Shown here: in pieces, positions 8,121 through 10,890 of the stretch
Layout: every line of letters starts with the position of its first letter
Numbering within the stretch: the first letter of the stretch is position 1
Position numbers and translations under genes: made by a program
Notes under the pieces: generated by a model
What the model was told of the DNA's origin: nothing
Database searches by the model: none
Seen by the model: the letters and a program-made list of their open reading frames with translations, nothing else
Assembly (NCBI GenBank): GCA_003024985.2
Contig: PXIH01S0011012.1
Strand: one strand, 5' to 3'
Length of the DNA: 10,890 bases
Source: Euperipatoides rowelli
Lineage: Eukaryota > Onychophora > Udeonychophora > Euonychophora > Peripatopsidae

Positions 8121-8531
8121 TCCCCAAATACCGATACAATTGCCTAACATTTATGATATTGAATTTAAAATAGTTGTTTTATTTATTTTGCTATAAATTA
8201 ACTTTTTGTATGGCATTTTAAAAACAGCAAAATCAAATTTAGTGATAAAGGAATCTCCCTTATTGTCCCTTTATCAGTGTGGCCTCATGTATGGGGTTTG
8301 CAGAGAAAGTGTCTGAAGATTAGCGCCGAGATTAAAGTAATATTTTCAATCAATATTACAGATACATTTAAAACTTTTATTATAATTTCTGAATGCTAAT
8401 ATCAAAATGCTTTCGTGTTATTAGTTTGTAAAAAACAAAATACAATATGTCAATGAAAACCTACAAAGTGCTAGCTAGATTTATTCATTTATTTAAGGAG
8501 GCTAAATGCAGTGAAATTGAATTCAATTATA

Positions 8532-8990
8532 ATCAAACTTTACCAATATACAGACATTTCTACTCTTTTATTATATAGATCTGCTTTATCTGGGCTTTCA
8601 AGTAAATCGAACATCATTGTGCTTGGATGAGTGGTTATGGAGGAGTATCAAACCTTTAGAATATACAGACATTTCTACTCTATTATTATATAGATATGCT
8701 TTATCCGGGCTTTCAAGTAATCAAACGTCATTGTGCTAGGATGAGTGGTTGAGGAGGAGTATCAAACTTTAAGAATATACAGACATTTCTACTCTATTAT
8801 TATATACTGTAGATCTGCTTTATCCGGGCTTTCAAGTAATCAAACATTATTGTGCTAGGATGAGTGGTTGAAGAGGCGTAGCAAATCTTACTAAAATACA
8901 GATATCTCCACTCTTATTGTATAGACCTGCTTTTCAGGACTTTCAAATAAATCAAACATCATTGTGCTAGGATGAGTAGGAATTGTAGCA
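8532..8990. repeat. Tandem repeat of about 115 bp, four copies
   Basis: Four head-to-tail copies begin with ATCAAAC-like sequence near 8532, 8648, 8761 and 8880. Reference points CAGACATTTC at 8551, 8666 and 8780, and CAGATATCTC at 8899, give periods of 115, 114 and 119. Each copy contains ATATACAGACATTTCTACTC, TATAGATCTGCTTTATCCGG (with variants), GCTTTCAAGTAA and CATTGTGCTAGGATGAGTGG. Copies two and three are most alike; the fourth is most diverged and decays into unique sequence at about 8990. The third copy has a five-base insertion near ATATACTGTAGATC (about 8805-8815). No coding frame runs through it. Confidence 0.92.
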
Positions 8991-9879
8991 GAGCGGAGAA
9001 TAGACTGAAAATATTGAATATTAATAATAATAGTTAATGATCTCTACAACAGAGGCACAACCTATAATCCTATAATACCCTCTTGCTAAAAAACCCAGTT
9101 GCTGATTCTAAAATTGTATATATAGAAGACCATAATTCTATTCCTCCAAGAACTATATATTTGATACTATAAACTACCCAGGAGTCTTTCTTACACCTCT
9201 AATTATGGAAATGAATTGTTAAAATACTATAATAGTAATATACAGTAAGAAATAGGGCAATCCCTACATAGATCTTTCAACCTTCTATAATTCTAGTCAC
9301 AGTATTCGATTCAGCTGCAGAAGTAGTTTAGAAGAAGTGGATTTCCACTCATGCCTCCGACCACACCTAGGACCCGGTTCATATCAAGGAACTATAAGAT
9401 TATCTACAACTCACCTCTCTCTTCGACCTCTCCTCCAGAGCTCCGGTAAGATTTAGAACTTATATAATATAAATCACCAACCATAGAGTATTTCCGGAAT
9501 CATTACTTTCAATAATTATAATAAATACATTTTTAGACTATTTACTATTTTGTATTTTTATTAATCCGTTCTCTTACAGTTACTTCCCTCTCCCCTCTTC
9601 ATGTTTATAGGACTAGGCCACTTCCCCCACTTCCAGGCCACCTTAGCCAAATATAATATTTTATAATTTATATGTTTATTTCAACCTAGTACTATAAAAT
9701 GGCGCAGATCGTCAGATAAAACCTGAAACTAAATTTATTTTTCTTATTAAATTTGTGAAAAGAAATTAATTTTATAAAATAAAGCTATAGGCTAATTCAA
9801 TTGTTTAAAATTTTTTATCAATAACACGAGCAAAGTTGCTGCTTTACAATTTATTCCATTTGACAACAATAAGAAATTA

Positions 9880-10250
9880 AATATTATATCAGAATATAAA
9901 ACATATTCAGGATATTAATAGCATATACACGTACAGTATATTAATATACATATACAGTATATCAATAATACAAATAATTTTCTTTCTTTTCATAGTTAAC
10001 AAGTATTCGTATATACACATTAATTATATCAAATATAAATAAAAATACAATATAAAATAATACTGTAAATAATAACCAACTATATACAGTATATATAATT
10101 TGTGTACATATAACTAAAATAATATCTACTGTATAATATATGCAAATATAAGCTATTATATATAGGCTACATATAAATAGATATACTCTATGTATATTAT
10201 ATAATACAGTATATATTCTTATAGGATATAATTAATAATTTAAAGTAGCA
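9880..10250. repeat. AT-rich low-complexity stretch with TATACAGTATAT motifs
   Basis: Strongly A+T rich, with repeated ATACAGTATAT and its near-reverse TATACTGTA, for example near 9932-9942, 9951-9961, 10064, 10084-10094, 10129 and 10206-10214. It is an imperfect dinucleotide-type repeat with self-complementary segments. No unit of fixed length was found. Confidence 0.7.
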
Positions 10251-10259
10251 ATAGTAAAA

Positions 10260-10728
10260 ATGACAGAAGTAAAAGAAAACAAAGATGACCTTGACATTGC
10301 GCATGCACAAGCGCAGACAAACACCGAAACTCTGACACCCCTACCACTGGATACCCAAAATTGTAACTCAACCCCTTCAAACAACAAAAGGAAGAGAACA
10401 AAGAGAATAAGCTTGATCCATCAAATAAGGAAAACTAAATATTAATATTTCCATCAATTAGAGATTGCACACAGGAAGGTAATTGCCCCCCACTCCCATC
10501 GAACTACTTTAAAAGCTTAAGGCAAAGTTACCAGTCTACTGTTACCCCAAGCCAAAGTTAAGTCTTAGCAGTAGTAAGTCAGCCCACATATGCAGTGATA
10601 CCCAACCAAAAAAAGAAAGAAGATTTTCAAGTGTTGTCACTCCATTATCTTCCATTGTTCAGGCAAATGTAGCCCAACAATTAAGAGGCCTTCAAGCCAA
10701 ACTCACTCACTCTTCAGGGTCGAAATAG
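10260..10728 (+). other. Less AT-rich block with unrecognised open frames
   Basis: Composition changes sharply after the AT-rich stretch. An ATG at 10260 opens a 61-codon frame to 10445 with a polar N-terminus (MTEVKENKDDLD), a Thr/Pro-rich middle and a basic NKRKRTKR segment. In another frame, an open stretch without a start runs from about 10514 to a stop at 10726-10728 and ends VAQQLRGLQAKLTHSSGSK. Codon content looks more protein-like than the surroundings, but I recognise no family, and the two frames differ. It may be decayed mobile-element coding sequence or chance. It is not called a gene. Confidence 0.25.
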
Positions 10729-10743
10729 TGAACAAAAAAAAAA

Positions 10744-10786
10744 GAACATGCCCTGCGGGCATGTTGATTAAGAAGTCAACATGCCC
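10744..10786. promoter_or_regulatory. Nested inverted repeats that read as three p53-family half-sites
   Basis: AACATGCCC (10745-10753), TGC, GGGCATGTT (10757-10765) is a perfect 9-bp inverted repeat. GGGCATGTTGA (10757-10767), eight bases, TCAACATGCCC (10776-10786) is a perfect 11-bp one sharing the middle arm. Against the p53 half-site consensus RRRCWWGYYY, 10744-10753 fits 10 of 10, and 10757-10766 and 10777-10786 fit 9 of 10. The spacers are 3 and 10 bases. It lies in the fourth intron. Whether it binds a p53-family protein, forms alternative hairpins, or is a repeat end is unknown. Confidence 0.4.
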
Positions 10787-10890
10787 CATTTCAAATTGTT
10801 TATTTTTCTGCAAAGGTGTTTTTAAACTAGATACAGTACCAAAGCTATTTGATTAATTCAAAACATGACCCGATGCAATAAGGGAACACT

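Larger units (their letters stand above)
7757..10890 (+). other. Fourth intron of the ACTL6 gene, incomplete
   Basis: It begins with the strong donor GTAAGTATT and continues past the window end (more than 3.1 kb). It holds the LINE remnant, the 115-bp tandem repeat, the AT-rich stretch, the block of unexplained open frames and the inverted-repeat cluster listed separately. The parts between (8174-8531 and 8991-9880) are AT-rich. 9290-9450 and 9575-9650 are less so, and I recognise nothing in them. Confidence 0.75.

Noticed and set aside
7757-10890. The next ACTL6 exon (expected to begin W-N and continue KREKLTELMFE-like)
   Set aside because: No acceptor followed by such a coding sequence was found by reading the plus strand to the window end.

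Overview
The window is AT-rich nuclear DNA (by eye about 70% or more A+T) from an animal, most likely an arthropod. It carries the 5' part of one spliced gene embedded in long introns and old repeats. The gene is recognisable as an ACTL6 / BAF53 / BAP55 orthologue, the actin-like subunit of SWI/SNF-type and related chromatin complexes. Three internal exons join in one frame with good splice sites. The peptide [11 protein letters not shown]...[11 protein letters not shown] and the later DGM-I-EDWDLFEK and HPVLMSEAP are the family's N-terminal landmarks. The arthropod guess rests on GHYS in the first phosphate-loop region, which resembles the GHHS I recall for fly BAP55, and on overall composition. 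It is not a species call.

Layout. 1-507: a non-autonomous hAT-like transposon whose left end has become a 29-bp tandem repeat. About 770-1855: a minisatellite of some 20 units of about 51 bp, nearly all with a HindIII-type AAGCTT. 1857-2004: a decayed minus-strand fragment of a LINE reverse transcriptase, lying right against the minisatellite. 2005-2300: an A-rich stretch. 2300-2560: the likely promoter and 5' UTR. 2561-2570: probable first coding exon. 2806-2882, 6128-6305 and 7656-7756: coding exons. The window ends inside the fourth intron, so only about 122 of the roughly 425-430 residues of the family are present.

The fourth intron (7757 onward) holds a second LINE remnant (endonuclease end plus linker, about 7848-8120), a four-copy repeat of about 115 bp (8532-8990), a TATACAGTATAT-rich stretch (about 9880-10250), a less AT-rich block with open but unrecognised frames (10260-10728), and a compact set of inverted repeats at 10744-10786 that also reads as three p53-family half-sites. 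No tRNA, rRNA, CRISPR array or bacterial-type operon was seen. I found no convincing new biological system. The most notable signals are the p53-like/hairpin cluster, a near-duplicate pair of splice donors around the start codon, and two independent LINE remnants with diagnostic motifs.
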